DNA from: Deinococcus marmoris DSM 12784 | Lineage (GTDB): Bacteria > Deinococcota > Deinococci > Deinococcales > Deinococcaceae | Assembly: GCF_000701405.1 (NCBI RefSeq) | Contig: NZ_JNIV01000132.1 | Span: 1 to 10,094, forward strand | Direction: 5' to 3' | Length of the DNA: 10,094 bases | Part shown: positions 9,788 to 10,094 of the stretch, piece by piece | Position numbering within the stretch: position 1 is the stretch's first letter | Layout of the letters: each line of letters starts with the position of its first letter | Position numbers and translations under genes: made by a program | The notes under the pieces: model-generated | The model's database searches: none | What the model saw: the letters and a program-made list of their open reading frames with translations, nothing else | What the model was told of the DNA's origin: nothing

Positions 9788-9834
9788 GGGTCTCCGGTAG
9801 GGTGAGGTTCTCAAGCCCACACCCAAGGAGACCC
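9788..9834 (+). promoter_or_regulatory. Stem-loop covering the transposase ribosome binding site
   Basis: gggtctcc at 9788-9795 is perfectly complementary to ggagaccc at 9827-9834, which contains most of the Shine-Dalgarno sequence (aaggag, 9825-9830) 5 nt before the ATG at 9836. A second inner stem, gggtg (9800-9804) with caccc (9820-9824), can form inside it. An RNA that begins upstream of 9788 would therefore hide the ribosome binding site. Confidence 0.5.
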
Positions 9835-9835
9835 A

Positions 9836-10094
9836 ATGACTATTTTACCTGTGCTGCTCACCCTGCTCAATCTCCCCGCTGCCCAACAGCGTTTTTTCCT
9901 CCACCTGATGCCGGTGTGGCAGGCCATTCCTGGCCGAATCAATGCCCTGAATCTCAGCCGTTACAGCGGACTCCACGAACGTACCTTCCGCCGATGGTTT
10001 CAAAAGGCCCTCCCGTGGAATACGCTCCAATAGAGCGTACCGGAACTCCTCGTGCGGCTGGGCGCACTCGGTTCAGGGTTCGTTCTGCTCATGG
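9836..10094 (+). pseudogene. IS transposase, N-terminal part with in-frame amber codon
   Basis: The start ATG 9836 has the only strong Shine-Dalgarno in the window (AAGGAG, 5 nt spacing). The translation begins MTILPVLLTLLNLPAAQQRF and contains INALNLSRYSGLHERTFRRW, a helix-turn-helix-like N-terminal DNA-binding segment found in IS4-like transposases. After WFQKALPWNTLQ the frame meets TAG at 10031-10033. It then continues open with SVPELLVRLGALGSGFVLLM to the edge, which still reads like transposase leading to the first catalytic aspartate region. Because the same frame stays protein-like beyond the stop, this is most simply a nonsense mutation at codon 66 rather than the natural end. The catalytic DDE residues lie outside the window. 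A sequence error or stop-codon readthrough are alternatives. Confidence 0.65.

Larger units (their letters stand above)
9741..10094 (+). mobile_element. Left end of a second copy of the IS (partial)
   Basis: The element begins with the 22-bp terminal repeat at 9741-9762, identical in inverse to 285-306. A 73-bp leader and the start of a transposase gene at 9836 follow. It runs off the right edge. Orientation is the same as in the left copy, so the two ISs are direct repeats flanking 9434 bp. The shared repeat shows they are the same or closely related elements; the transposase parts seen do not overlap and cannot be compared. Confidence 0.8.

Noticed and set aside
8362..9836. Two long open frames antisense to the histidine kinase
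   Set aside because: They mirror the kinase boxes and carry no family motif.

Overview
The window looks like a chromosomal segment of a Deinococcus-type bacterium. The evidence is high GC with strong GC3 bias, recognisable core genes, almost no Shine-Dalgarno sequences in front of resident genes, and -10-like TANNNT boxes placed 5-7 nt upstream of their start codons. That last arrangement fits the leaderless transcription known in Deinococcus. The genus call is inference; no rRNA or marker phylogeny is available here.

Layout, left to right. Bases 1-306 are the right end of an insertion sequence (C-terminus of a DDE transposase plus its terminal repeat). A 65-codon gene of unknown function (377-574, -) follows. 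Next come an acyl-CoA dehydrogenase (719-1918, +) and a small exported DUF4174-type protein (1918-2325, +), which overlap by one base. After them is a YdgA/DUF945-type membrane-anchored protein (2430-3827, +). Facing it on the minus strand are an Mrr-type type IV restriction endonuclease broken by a one-base frameshift (3964-4880), an intrinsic terminator, and ilvD (4952-6646). An intergenic palindromic repeat (6753-6895) separates ilvD from hpt (6944-7501, -). hpt is divergent from trpC (7565-8353, +), which is followed by a histidine kinase with a degenerate receiver-like N-terminus (8452-9603, +). A MITE-like element (about 9603-9737) abuts a second IS copy in the same orientation. The leader of that copy can fold over its own ribosome binding site, and its transposase carries an in-frame amber codon (10031-10033).

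Functionally the resident genes are mostly housekeeping: acyl-CoA oxidation, branched-chain amino acid synthesis, purine salvage, tryptophan synthesis and one signalling protein. They look like independent short units rather than one pathway. I see no CRISPR array, toxin-antitoxin pair, or convincing new multi-gene system. The most interesting signals are the broken restriction gene, the paired IS ends around 9.4 kb of core genes, the IS leader hairpin, the two non-coding repeats, the pseudo-receiver kinase and the consistent leaderless promoter layout.
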